The notes: generated from the sequence alone by a model not told the origin. A DNA stretch of 7,893 nucleotides from Nitrososphaeria archaeon (GCA_021324715.1 JAJPIN010000128.1:1-7893); one strand, 5' to 3'. Positions 1 to 5,477 are shown, counted from the stretch's first letter. Numbers and translations: made by a program.

Positions 1-389
1 TGGTCAAATGTGGCCCTTACTCTTTCCACATCCTCTTGCAGTTCAAATTCTTTTATTTTTAACTCATCAAGAACAACAGGATCTCGGAAAATGTCAAGGA
101 ATGCATCGCCTTTAAATTTTATCAGGTTCTTAGCAAAATACATCTTACCACTAATTTTTAGGCCATTCTTATAATGGCGCTCCATATAGATCCTGAATGC
201 ATCGTATACATTCTTTCTGGCTTCTCTCTCCTCTATCGTATTAACCATCGTATATACTTCTATAAGTCTTTGGTAATTGTTGTGCCTCTTCTGAGAAATG
301 AGGGTAAGTAAGGAAATGAATAAAGCAACTATTACTCCAGCAGTTGTTATTGTGAGAGCATAATCCTTAATCAGGGACCAAAAATCCAT
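1..389 (-). CDS. Single-pass membrane protein with helical cytoplasmic part, 3' end outside window
   Basis: An open frame runs from an ATG at 389 to the left edge with no stop, giving 129 residues. Residues about 10-31 (starting YALTITTAGVIVAL) form one hydrophobic membrane helix after a short N-terminus. It is followed by QKRH, a positive-inside flank suggesting the rest is cytoplasmic. Residues 36-129 are charged and helical, with runs such as TIEEREARKN and ELQEDVERVRATFD. One N-terminal helix followed by a helical domain with an ERVRATFD-like segment recalls DUF4760-type proteins, but this is a loose resemblance from memory. No enzyme motif is visible. There is no Shine-Dalgarno sequence; the AT-rich sequence just upstream (about 405-450) could hold a TATA box for a short leader. 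It is probably real: 129 codons stay open, the start is ATG and the topology is sensible. Confidence 0.72.
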   Translation of the reverse strand, partial: MDFWSLIKDYALTITTAGVIVALFISLLTLISQKRHNNYQRLIEVYTMVNTIEEREARKNVYDAFRIYMERHYKNGLKISGKMYFAKNLIKFKGDAFLDIFRDPVVLDELKIKEFELQEDVERVRATFD

Positions 390-769
390 TGTTAATTATA
401 GAATCGTCTTCATTAATAAATGCGAATAAAATATACTTTTATTATAAGGAATGGATCATAATTATTGTAGAACAGATAAACGGACAACGGAAACGAAATC
501 ATAAAAACCAAATGGCCTCACTGCAGCAGGTACATTATAAATGCACACAGAAAATGATGCGAAAATATCTGGATTCCTCTGGCATTTTTAGCCTTTTTAT
601 CATTTAGTTTTTAAAATTGTCATACCTAAATAAAGTCCCTATCGAAAACTAATTCTGTCAAGTGCTGTAGGTTGCTGGTCTACTCTTAACCAATTTGAGT
701 TTAATTAATCAAATATAATTAAAATAGAATAGAATAGACTTCGGTTTTTGTTTTCTTTACTATAGCTGA
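390..769. other. AT-rich intergenic region
   Basis: This 380-base stretch between two minus-strand genes holds no convincing gene. The only longer plus frame (389-607) begins with TTG and has a low-complexity Ile/Lys/Asn-rich product without recognisable features. The right part contains an AT-only inverted repeat (TTTAATTA at 700-707 and TAATTAAA at 716-723) and a short pentamer repeat of TAGAA at about 724-737. Read on the minus strand, both lie downstream of the secreted-protein gene and could contribute to transcript termination. The left part must contain the promoter of the membrane-protein gene. No tRNA-like or C/D-box structure was found. Confidence 0.5.
724..737. repeat. Short pentamer tandem repeat (TAGAA)
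   Basis: The bases ATAGAATAGAATAGA contain nearly three copies of a 5-base unit. On the minus strand this reads as a T-rich TCTATTCTATTCTAT tract some 35-50 bases after the stop of the secreted-protein gene, so it may simply be part of an archaeal T-rich terminator. It is too short to be a diagnostic repeat. Confidence 0.4.
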
Positions 770-1330
770 TTATGGGTTCGTGGAATTGGCGAATTGAATT
801 GAATCAATAGTTGGCTTGATCGCATTTAGTACATAATCAAAACTCCCTTTCGGACTCCCAAAAAGTATTGCATATAAGTTGCCTTGTTTCTCAGTTATAA
901 ATAACATTCCTTTATAAGGAACATCTATCTCCTTTGGTATCTTCCCAAAAACACCACCTTCTGGTAGTAAACCAGAGGAAGAATTGAGCAGTTTTGAGGG
1001 AGAAGAAAGATTGAGCAAATATCTATAGCCATGATTTCCATGGCCAAATGATGCCTGATCTGCAGATTCTAATATACCTTGATTTGCTAAAAATTGACCC
1101 ATGAATGGACCCACAAATATTAACGGGAATGACAGACTTTCAGGAACCTTGTAAATTACAAGTACACTTTTTGTAGAGTTTTCCAACCATGCCATTGCAG
1201 TTGAATTATTACTAGGATTCGCTTCCCAATTTGAAGGTGGAGTCACCGTAATCTCTGCGCTAGCAAAATTTTGTATCCACAATAATGAGAATGTGATAGT
1301 TGTAATGAATAGTAAGAGAGGTATAGTCAA
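770..1330 (-). CDS. Secreted sequon-rich protein (PsbP-like fold suspected)
   Basis: The product has 186 residues and an evident signal peptide: a hydrophobic core at residues 4-19 and a likely cleavage site ASA|E after residue 25. The mature part opens with EITVTPPSNWE, the kind of strand seen at the start of PsbP-like/DUF1795-like small secreted proteins. It carries at least six N-X-S/T sequons (N41, N42, N51, N107, N116, N182), consistent with an archaeal S-layer-side glycoprotein. The start is odd. The frame begins with TTG at 1330, directly preceded by an in-frame TGA, and the resulting N-terminus lacks the usual basic residues. An ATG at 1346 in another frame reads MKTSV and would join this frame after loss of one base, giving a classic signal peptide. 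A TATA-like TTTAGATA lies about 27 bases upstream of the TTG, so a leaderless TTG start is also possible. The function is unknown. Confidence 0.75.
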   Translation of the reverse strand: MTIPLLLFITTITFSLLWIQNFASAEITVTPPSNWEANPSNNSTAMAWLENSTKSVLVIYKVPESLSFPLIFVGPFMGQFLANQGILESADQASFGHGNHGYRYLLNLSSPSKLLNSSSGLLPEGGVFGKIPKEIDVPYKGMLFITEKQGNLYAILFGSPKGSFDYVLNAIKPTIDSIQFANSTNP

Positions 1331-1353
1331 TCACACTAGTTTTCATAGGCGAA

Positions 1354-1361
1354 TATCTAAA
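1354..1361 (-). promoter_or_regulatory. Possible TATA box for secreted-protein gene
   Basis: TTTAGATA on the minus strand is centred about 27 bases upstream of the TTG at 1330, the distance expected from a TATA box to an archaeal transcription start. If used, it would make a leaderless or nearly leaderless mRNA beginning at the TTG, and would leave the ATG at 1346 outside the transcript. Confidence 0.35.
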
Positions 1362-1462
1362 GTTTTGGAAGATTCCGACCAAAAATCATATTCACAAGCA
1401 AGCCATTATTCAAATCCCAAAATGCAACGACATGCAAAATTAATGAGCTTCAATCAGATATC

Positions 1463-1470
1463 AATTTATA
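1463..1470 (+). promoter_or_regulatory. Possible TATA box for PLAT-domain gene
   Basis: ATTTATAC (plus strand) in the divergent spacer would place a transcription start near 1492, ahead of the PLAT frame and downstream of the ATG at 1474. If it is real, the transcript would contain no AUG in the PLAT frame. This is suggestive only, because the spacer is AT-rich. Confidence 0.28.
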
Positions 1471-1506
1471 CAAATGTTCTTAGATCTGATTTTATCTCAA
1501 AGGTAA

Positions 1507-2043
1507 ACAATCTATATTCGATTTAAAACGGCTGACATTATAGGTGCAGGAACCGATTTAGAGGTCTATGTTGGAATAGGTGGAAGAGAATTTTATATTG
1601 AATCTCAACGGGACTTTGATGATTTTGAAAGGGGAGATGATAGAACTTACATAATTGGTGATAAACCCAGCACCCTTCCCAAAAAATTAGAATATATTGG
1701 TGCTGGAGACTGGAGTCATTACCCAATCAAAACTGAAACTTTACATTTTTATCCTGTCTATATTCGTGTTGAATCAGATATTAGGTGGGGAGGGCAAACC
1801 AAACCAGAGTCATGGAACACCTGGTACTTGGATTATGTGGAAATAAGGGTAAATCCTGTAAAAGAGAACATAACTTACTGTGCTCTGGATGCAAATGACC
1901 CTGAGAGCTATATTAAATTAGGTTTGTTTGATGGTCGTTTTTTGTATCTTGTGCAAGCACCGAAGCAGGCACGGATTGCTAGAAAAAAAAGGTTAAAAAA
2001 AACAGTCGAAAGGAAAAACGATCATAATTGGATACTAAATTAA
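1507..2043 (+). pseudogene. PLAT/LH2-domain reading frame lacking a start codon
   Basis: The frame is open for 178 codons after an in-frame TAA at 1504-1506. It contains no ATG at all, and its first TTG is codon 108. The translation is a convincing PLAT/LH2 beta-sandwich: IYIRFKTADIIGAGTDLEVY (about residues 2-21), FERGDDRTYII (40-50) and WYLDYVEIRV (106-115) match the strand pattern and the FERG and WxLDxVEV signatures of PLAT domains. After residue 116 comes a short extension ending in a Lys/Arg-rich tail. In other families PLAT domains bind lipid or protein partners and are often extracellular. The missing N-terminus could reflect a nonsense change (ATG at 1474 reads MFLDLILSQR then TAA), a one-base frameshift from the frame with ATG at 1443, or a non-AUG start (ATC 1510 or ATT 1516, with AAAGGT at 1498-1503 just before). 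It is divergent from the secreted-protein gene. Confidence 0.68.
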
Positions 2044-2146
2044 AATACTGCCCAGCGTACCAGAGCTATTACGAGTGCATAAGATGAAAGAAAAAGGCCT
2101 TAATACCCCCTCTTCTGTTCCTACCCTATCTTCACCAAGCGCATCT

Positions 2147-2153
2147 AAAAAAA
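2147..2153 (-). terminator. Oligo-T tract after hom
   Basis: Seven consecutive T on the minus strand begin six bases after the hom stop codon. T-runs of this kind terminate archaeal transcription without a hairpin. The 115-base gap separates two convergent genes and shows no other structure. Confidence 0.45.
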
Positions 2154-2158
2154 GAGTA

Positions 2159-3175
2159 TTAAACACTTATCATCTGGCATCTAATATCGATTAGGTCTCG
2201 CAAGATTGAACTTGCGGTTTCCAAGCCGCCAGCTCCTTTACCGATAATTGTTTGTTGACCTGAATGTTGGCATGTAAATGTAATCGCATTGAGCGTACCA
2301 TTCACACAAATTGGATCCTTTGTGGAGACCGGTTTGGGACCAACAACTAACTTTTTTCCATCACAAGCAGCAATTAACTTTATGGCATTTCCTTTTTTAC
2401 GTTCATTGTAAACATCCGTGGCTTGTACCTCCCTAATACCAATTCTCTTAACATCATCCATAGTTGATTTCAAGTTCATAACAAAGTTTGATGCAATTAC
2501 TAATTTAGCGACTGCATCATACCCATCAATATCTAGTGTTGGATCTTTCTCTGCGAAGCCTCTTTTTGAAGCATCCATGAGAGCCTCTGAAAAATTCAAT
2601 CCTTCATACATTTTGCTTAGGATGTAATTGGTCGTTCCGTTAAGGATACCTTCAAAGGATAGTATTCTATCGCCATTCAAACACCTTTTTGCAAATTCTA
2701 GTATTGGTGTCCCACCTCCAACAGTCCCACTAAATTTAAATGCAATTCTGTTGTACTTTGCCAATTCCATCAACGAAGGAAACTCTAAGGCAAGGGGTCC
2801 CTTGTTTACTGTTATTACGTTTTTGCCTGACTTCATTGCAGTAATGATGTGAGACCTACCTGGTTCACCATTTATAATATTTGTCGGAGTTAATTCAATA
2901 ACTACTTCCGCGTCCATGTTTTCTACAATATCCATAATTCCGGTTGATTCGATAATAGAACTATTATACTCCTTAACCGAATTTTTTTTCTTCTTTACAT
3001 TTAGCAATCTTTCCAGATCTAAACCTTGGTTGCAAGTTGTTATTCCCCCATGATCAGCACATGCAACTATTTTGGGTTTTATTCCATACTCATTATACAG
3101 ATCAGTTGAATGGGATAACAATAATTTAACAAAGCTCTGGCCAACCACTCCAAAACCTATCAGTATCAATCTCAA
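2159..3175 (-). CDS. hom: Homoserine dehydrogenase
   Basis: Catalyses NAD(P)H-dependent reduction of aspartate semialdehyde to homoserine (EC 1.1.1.3), the branch leading to threonine and methionine, in the cytoplasm. The product has 338 residues, the usual length of the monofunctional archaeal form without a C-terminal ACT regulatory domain. A Rossmann motif GFGVVG lies at 7-12. The substrate and nucleotide region has ELTPTN (94-99) and TVNKGPLA with the conserved K125. The family block GTVGGGTPI (150-158) is followed by GILNGTTNYIL (176-186). The signature AEKDPTLDIDGYDAVAKL (208-225) supplies E209, D220 and K224, equivalent to the catalytic residues of yeast Hom6. The start is a TTG at 3175 with an in-frame TAA directly before it, so no upstream extension is possible; the Rossmann strand begins at residue 2, so little can be missing. 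A TATA box lies at leaderless distance. It stands alone, not in a visible thr operon. Confidence 0.95.
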   Translation of the reverse strand: MRLILIGFGVVGQSFVKLLLSHSTDLYNEYGIKPKIVACADHGGITTCNQGLDLERLLNVKKKKNSVKEYNSSIIESTGIMDIVENMDAEVVIELTPTNIINGEPGRSHIITAMKSGKNVITVNKGPLALEFPSLMELAKYNRIAFKFSGTVGGGTPILEFAKRCLNGDRILSFEGILNGTTNYILSKMYEGLNFSEALMDASKRGFAEKDPTLDIDGYDAVAKLVIASNFVMNLKSTMDDVKRIGIREVQATDVYNERKKGNAIKLIAACDGKKLVVGPKPVSTKDPICVNGTLNAITFTCQHSGQQTIIGKGAGGLETASSILRDLIDIRCQMISV

Positions 3176-3199
3176 TTACTTTAGTATCTAAAATATCCG

Positions 3200-3209
3200 C
3201 TTAAATAAG
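3200..3209 (-). promoter_or_regulatory. TATA box of hom
   Basis: The minus strand reads ACTTATTTAAG, centred about 29 bases before the TTG start, with a purine-rich CAAA (BRE-like) on its upstream side. The predicted transcription start falls about 2-4 bases before the start codon, so hom is probably leaderless. The nine-base core TTATTTAAG recurs at the same place before the gene at 5038-5316. Confidence 0.6.
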
Positions 3210-3215
3210 TTTGAA

Positions 3216-3227
3216 TTTCAATTGAAA
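3216..3227. promoter_or_regulatory. 12-bp palindrome upstream of hom promoter
   Basis: TTTCAATTGAAA is a perfect palindrome located just upstream of the hom TATA/BRE region, roughly 40-50 bases before the predicted transcription start. The position suits an activator site, for example of an Lrp/AsnC-type regulator of amino-acid genes. Twelve AT-rich bases can also be palindromic by chance, so this is a candidate only. Confidence 0.3.
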
Positions 3228-3345
3228 ATCTAGTTTCTAAGGTTCGTGTCATGATTATTTTCCCAATTTTATAAGATTTTCAACATATACAGCAAATCAA
3301 TGACGTATCAAATTCATATTTTTTGACAATCGCAATTTAATACAT

Positions 3346-3357
3346 TTTTTGCAAAAA
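3346..3357. promoter_or_regulatory. 12-bp palindrome between TATA-like box and ATG
   Basis: TTTTTGCAAAAA is a perfect palindrome lying between a TATA-like TTTAATAC (3336-3343) and an ATG at 3363. That ATG opens a short frame containing the MERKKSV peptide of the small membrane-protein gene. It could be an operator over the start site, but it is AT-rich and short. Confidence 0.25.
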
Positions 3358-3396
3358 TTGCTATGAATTTCCAGAGTGTCATGATTATAGAAATAA

Positions 3397-3630
3397 CTGT
3401 TATGGAGAGGAAGAAATCTGTCTAGGGGATTTGCAGTCTTCGTATTTTGGTTGATAGGATTTGGTGTTGGCTTTGTAGGATATCTTTTATTGCCTGGAAT
3501 TGCAGATTGGTTTGCAACGTCGATGCCAAAATTTGTCAACCAGGCGGTCATAGGTGCACTGATAGCAGGGATGATTGGATCTGCAGTTAGTACGTTCACC
3601 GTGGTGACGTGGGCAAACCGTACAAGTTAA
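3397..3630 (+). CDS. Small two-helix membrane protein, frame offset from its ATG
   Basis: The open frame ending with TAA at 3628-3630 follows an in-frame stop at 3394-3396. Its body, from SRGFAVF to the C-terminal WANRTS, has two clear membrane helices. Numbered from a CTG at 3418, these are residues 5-25 (GFAVFVFWLIGFGVGFVGYL) and 43-65 (AVIGALIAGMIGSAVST and following), joined by an amphipathic loop with DWFATSMPKFVNQ. No ATG precedes the first helix in this frame. An ATG at 3402 reads MERKKSV and stops at TAG 3423; skipping one base after AAA 3414-3416 joins it to the body as MERKKLSRGFAV, a sensible positive N-terminus. Either a one-base indel, a +1 frameshift or a non-AUG start is implied. 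Small Gly-rich two-helix proteins of this kind occur in many archaea; the function is unknown. The antisense frame here is rejected because the sense strand has the membrane pattern. Confidence 0.5.
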   Translation: MLWRGRNLSRGFAVFVFWLIGFGVGFVGYLLLPGIADWFATSMPKFVNQAVIGALIAGMIGSAVSTFTVVTWANRTS

Positions 3631-3726
3631 TAGCCCAAAATCCATTTTTTAATGTACCCAATCCATGAAATTTAGTAGTCATTTTCTAAGCTCTAATTCT
3701 TTACGTACAAAAAGAATTTGAAAAGA

Positions 3727-3752
3727 ATTAAAAATGTCTGGGCATTTTTAAT
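3727..3752. promoter_or_regulatory. Perfect 10-bp dyad upstream of DUF47-endA operon
   Basis: The arms ATTAAAAATG (3727-3736) and CATTTTTAAT (3743-3752) are exact inverted copies separated by TCTGGG. The element ends six bases before the ATG at 3759. The left arm is also the best TATA-like sequence at about 27 bases from the ATG, so the dyad would span TATA box to transcription start, the usual place for an archaeal repressor site. If it were transcribed it would form a hairpin with a 6-base loop ending in a U-rich arm, so a terminator for the upstream membrane gene is the alternative. Confidence 0.5.
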
Positions 3753-3758
3753 CAGTGT

Positions 3759-4412
3759 ATGTATAACGGGGAATTGGAAGTACAGGCTAAAAGAAAGGCA
3801 CTGGCCGTTTTACACGATGAAATTACTCATATTCTAAATGCAGCAAGAGATCTATCGTCACTTACAGATTCAATAATAAAGGGGACCGACAAGGAAACCG
3901 AATTATCTCTTGTTAGAATGAAAAATGCTGGCGAAGAAGTAGAGAATCTTAGAAGAAAGATGACTCGAGAGATTTCTGATACTGGAAGCCTCATGGTTTA
4001 CAGAGAAGATGTTCTAAGAACTGCCTACATAATTGATGATATAGCCGGATATATCACTGGAATAGCATTCAGACTCTCAAATATTAAAATAAACACGTTG
4101 AAAAAAGGCAAATTTGACGAGGATATCAGCGAACTTATCAATATGGTAGTAGAGGCGATTTTTAAGTTAAATGAAATGGCTCGGGCACTAAGCATAAACC
4201 CCTCAAGCACTATTGAGCTTGCACAAGAGGTACAAAGCATTGAAAGAAAAGTCGACAATTCTTACAGAAAAGTTGTGATTAAAGCACTGAACGAAATTCC
4301 AAATACTAAAGATCTACTTCTAGTCAAGGACGCAGTAGAGGGAATCGAAGGGATGGCGGATAAATGTCAAGCCGCTTCAGATTCTCTGACAATACTAGCG
4401 TTGAGTATGTAA
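3759..4412 (+). CDS. DUF47 / PhoU-like helical protein
   Basis: The product has 217 residues, is almost entirely helical and has no membrane segment, which fits the size and composition of the DUF47 (PhoU_div) family, distant relatives of the phosphate-signalling protein PhoU. The first helix has HDEITHILNAARDL (19-32). A second acidic helix carries GEEVENLRRKMTREI (58-72). REDVLRTAYIIDDIAGY (82-98) is the region where PhoU proteins place ExxxD metal-binding motifs, and KDAVEGIEGMADKC lies near the C-terminus. DUF47 proteins usually neighbour Pit-type phosphate transporters; none is visible here, so a role in phosphate or metal homeostasis is inference. The gene starts with ATG without a Shine-Dalgarno sequence, directly after a perfect dyad. 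Its stop codon overlaps the endA start (TAATG), so the two are probably co-transcribed and translationally coupled. Confidence 0.8.
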   Translation: MYNGELEVQAKRKALAVLHDEITHILNAARDLSSLTDSIIKGTDKETELSLVRMKNAGEEVENLRRKMTREISDTGSLMVYREDVLRTAYIIDDIAGYITGIAFRLSNIKINTLKKGKFDEDISELINMVVEAIFKLNEMARALSINPSSTIELAQEVQSIERKVDNSYRKVVIKALNEIPNTKDLLLVKDAVEGIEGMADKCQAASDSLTILALSM

Positions 4413-4963
4413 TGAGTTCAATTTCTGGGACTATAGTAGAGAGCAGAATAATTATATGGGAAGTAGAGGCCTCAAGATCAATTTTTTCTCTCGGTTATTA
4501 TGGGAAACCTCTTGGGATTAACAAACCCAAGGGAGTTGACTTTAAAACTCCCCTCGTACTTGATTTAATTGAAGGGTGTTATCTGATTGATTCCAAATTA
4601 TTGTCCGTAAATGATGTCAATGGAGAAAGAATAACTTTAAAGGATATGAAAGAAATTTGCAGGAAACAATATTTGGATTTTGATATTAAGTATCTGGCAT
4701 TTAAGAAGTTAAGAGATTTGGGATATATTGTATCGCCGGGTATCAAATTTGGGTGTGACTTCGCTATATATGAACATGGTCCTGGAATTGACCATGCGCC
4801 ATATCTGGTGCAGGTGGTAGAGAAACAACAAGATATCACAGCTACAGGGATAGTTTTGGCTGGAAGGTTGGCCACTACTGTAAAGAAGCAATTTATTTTG
4901 GCCATTACCTCTTTGAAACCTCGGAAAGTTTATTTTCTTAGTTTCGATTGGTGGAGAGCATGA
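4412..4963 (+). CDS. endA: tRNA-splicing endonuclease (tRNA-intron lyase)
   Basis: Cuts introns out of archaeal precursor tRNAs at bulge-helix-bulge sites (EC 4.6.1.16), leaving 2',3'-cyclic phosphate ends. The product has 183 residues, near the single-unit archaeal enzymes (about 180). The N-terminal domain (1-90) is followed by the catalytic domain starting at YLAFKKLRDLGYIVSPGIKFGCDF. The three catalytic residues are present: Y120 in FAIYEHGPG, H128 in IDHAPYLVQVVE and K159 in ATTVKKQFILA. YLVQVV and LAGRLATTVKK are family hallmarks. I prefer the ATG at 4412 over the one at 4364. It forms a TAATG junction with the preceding gene and begins where the fold begins, while the 16 extra residues would overlap the DUF47 gene by 49 bases. 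A complete active site means a homotetramer or the catalytic subunit of a heteromer; the window cannot tell which. Confidence 0.93.
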   Translation: MSSISGTIVESRIIIWEVEASRSIFSLGYYGKPLGINKPKGVDFKTPLVLDLIEGCYLIDSKLLSVNDVNGERITLKDMKEICRKQYLDFDIKYLAFKKLRDLGYIVSPGIKFGCDFAIYEHGPGIDHAPYLVQVVEKQQDITATGIVLAGRLATTVKKQFILAITSLKPRKVYFLSFDWWRA

Positions 4964-4971
4964 AGAGCTTT

Positions 4972-5006
4972 TATGTTTCATCTAGAGGGTTTTAGCTATG
5001 TTTCAT
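4972..5006 (+). repeat. Direct repeat TATGTTTCAT after endA
   Basis: The ten bases TATGTTTCAT occur at 4972-4981 and again at 4997-5006, 25 bases apart, just after the endA stop. T-rich stretches around them could terminate endA transcription. No function can be assigned. Confidence 0.4.
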
Positions 5007-5037
5007 TTTGAGAAATCATTTTAAAAGTGGATTACGG

Positions 5038-5316
5038 CTAGTTTAGTTGAATTATTTGGATCATACTAATTTCTTTGTCCTCTAGCTTGATACATCCACG
5101 ATTGGTAATAAAGCGAGGGTTGGATCCGATGTCATTGTTATAATAATCTTCACGCTCCAACTTCAACGAACCTATTGGGATTGGCTCTGCAGCAACCCCG
5201 CTCTTTTGAATTTGTGAGGCAAAAATTTCATTTAGGCTTGAATTCTTGGTAGTTTCGGGCTCCTCCTCATCATCATGGATGTTAATTGAATCCTTTGTCT
5301 GAGCTTCATCGTTCAT
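5038..5316 (-). CDS. Small acidic protein of unknown function
   Basis: The product has 92 residues and starts at ATG 5316. The first 30 residues are hydrophilic and acidic (HDDEEEPETTKNSS) and look disordered. The rest (SLNEIFASQIQKSGVAAEPIPIGSLKLE and on) has mixed strands and helices and ends with IKLEDKEISMIQIIQLN. There is no signal peptide, membrane helix or cysteine/histidine metal site. Evidence that it is real comes from the promoter: the box TTTATTTAAG lies about 25 bases before the ATG, the same core and spacing as at hom, which fits a leaderless mRNA. It faces away from the double-SDR gene across a 161-base divergent spacer. I do not recognise the family. Confidence 0.6.
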   Translation of the reverse strand: MNDEAQTKDSINIHDDEEEPETTKNSSLNEIFASQIQKSGVAAEPIPIGSLKLEREDYYNNDIGSNPRFITNRGCIKLEDKEISMIQIIQLN

Positions 5317-5336
5317 ATATTTTGTAATTTTGTACT

Positions 5337-5346
5337 CTTAAATAAA
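5337..5346 (-). promoter_or_regulatory. TATA box of small acidic protein gene
   Basis: The minus strand reads TTTATTTAAG, centred about 25 bases before ATG 5316, predicting a leaderless transcript. It shares the nine-base core TTATTTAAG with the hom promoter. Confidence 0.6.
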
Positions 5347-5418
5347 TTGTGTGAATAGGCTTGTTTTCTCATCTCGAATTCTTTTGAATATTTGCGACCA
5401 AAATGTGCTCATCTTAGC

Positions 5419-5429
5419 TATATTTAATA
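5419..5429 (+). promoter_or_regulatory. Likely TATA box of double-SDR gene
   Basis: TATATTTAATA is the strongest TATA-like sequence in the divergent spacer on the plus strand. It predicts a transcript starting near 5450, leaving a leader of about 28 bases that contains the GGGGGTGGT ribosome-binding sequence. A second AT box (TATTAAAA, 5433-5440) is an alternative. Confidence 0.45.
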
Positions 5430-5461
5430 GTGTATTAAAATGCCATCAACTTATGCCAATA

Positions 5462-5470
5462 GGGGGTGGT
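5462..5470 (+). promoter_or_regulatory. Shine-Dalgarno sequence of double-SDR gene
   Basis: GGGGGTGGT ends seven bases before ATG 5478 and resembles the archaeal GGAGGTGATC consensus. It is the only clear Shine-Dalgarno site at a gene start in this window, where other starts look leaderless, and it fixes the start together with the in-frame TAG right before the ATG. Confidence 0.6.
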
Positions 5471-5477
5471 AAAATAG

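Noticed and set aside
389..607. Plus-strand 72-codon frame beginning with TTG in the left spacer
   Set aside because: Product is low-complexity and Ile/Lys/Asn-rich, has no promoter or Shine-Dalgarno support, and its start overlaps the start of the opposing membrane-protein gene.
660..700. Possible tRNA-like stretch in the left spacer
   Set aside because: No acceptor stem, T-loop or anticodon arm could be assembled.
700..723. AT-only inverted repeat TTTAATTA / TAATTAAA
   Set aside because: An 8-bp stem without any G-C pair in very AT-rich DNA is expected by chance and would be weak as a hairpin.
1293..1526. Plus-strand 77-codon frame across the divergent spacer
   Set aside because: It begins antisense to the secreted-protein signal peptide and has no fold-like pattern. 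Its last part may, however, contain the lost N-terminus of the PLAT gene if one base is missing.
1538..1726. Minus-strand 62-codon frame
   Set aside because: Antisense to the PLAT domain, whose sense translation matches a known fold.
1828..2043. Separate 71-residue plus-strand gene starting at TTG 1828
   Set aside because: The TTG lies inside the conserved WYLDYVEIRV strand of the PLAT domain, so this is only the C-terminal piece of the longer frame from 1507.
2418..2852. Two plus-strand frames of about 70 codons
   Set aside because: Both lie antisense inside the well-supported hom gene.
3297..3599. Minus-strand 100-codon frame
   Set aside because: It mirrors the small membrane protein; the sense strand shows two membrane helices, while the antisense product is Pro/Asn-rich without structure.
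4364..4411. Longer endA start at ATG 4364
   Set aside because: It would overlap the DUF47 gene by 49 bases and add residues not seen in the family; ATG 4412 at the TAATG junction fits better.
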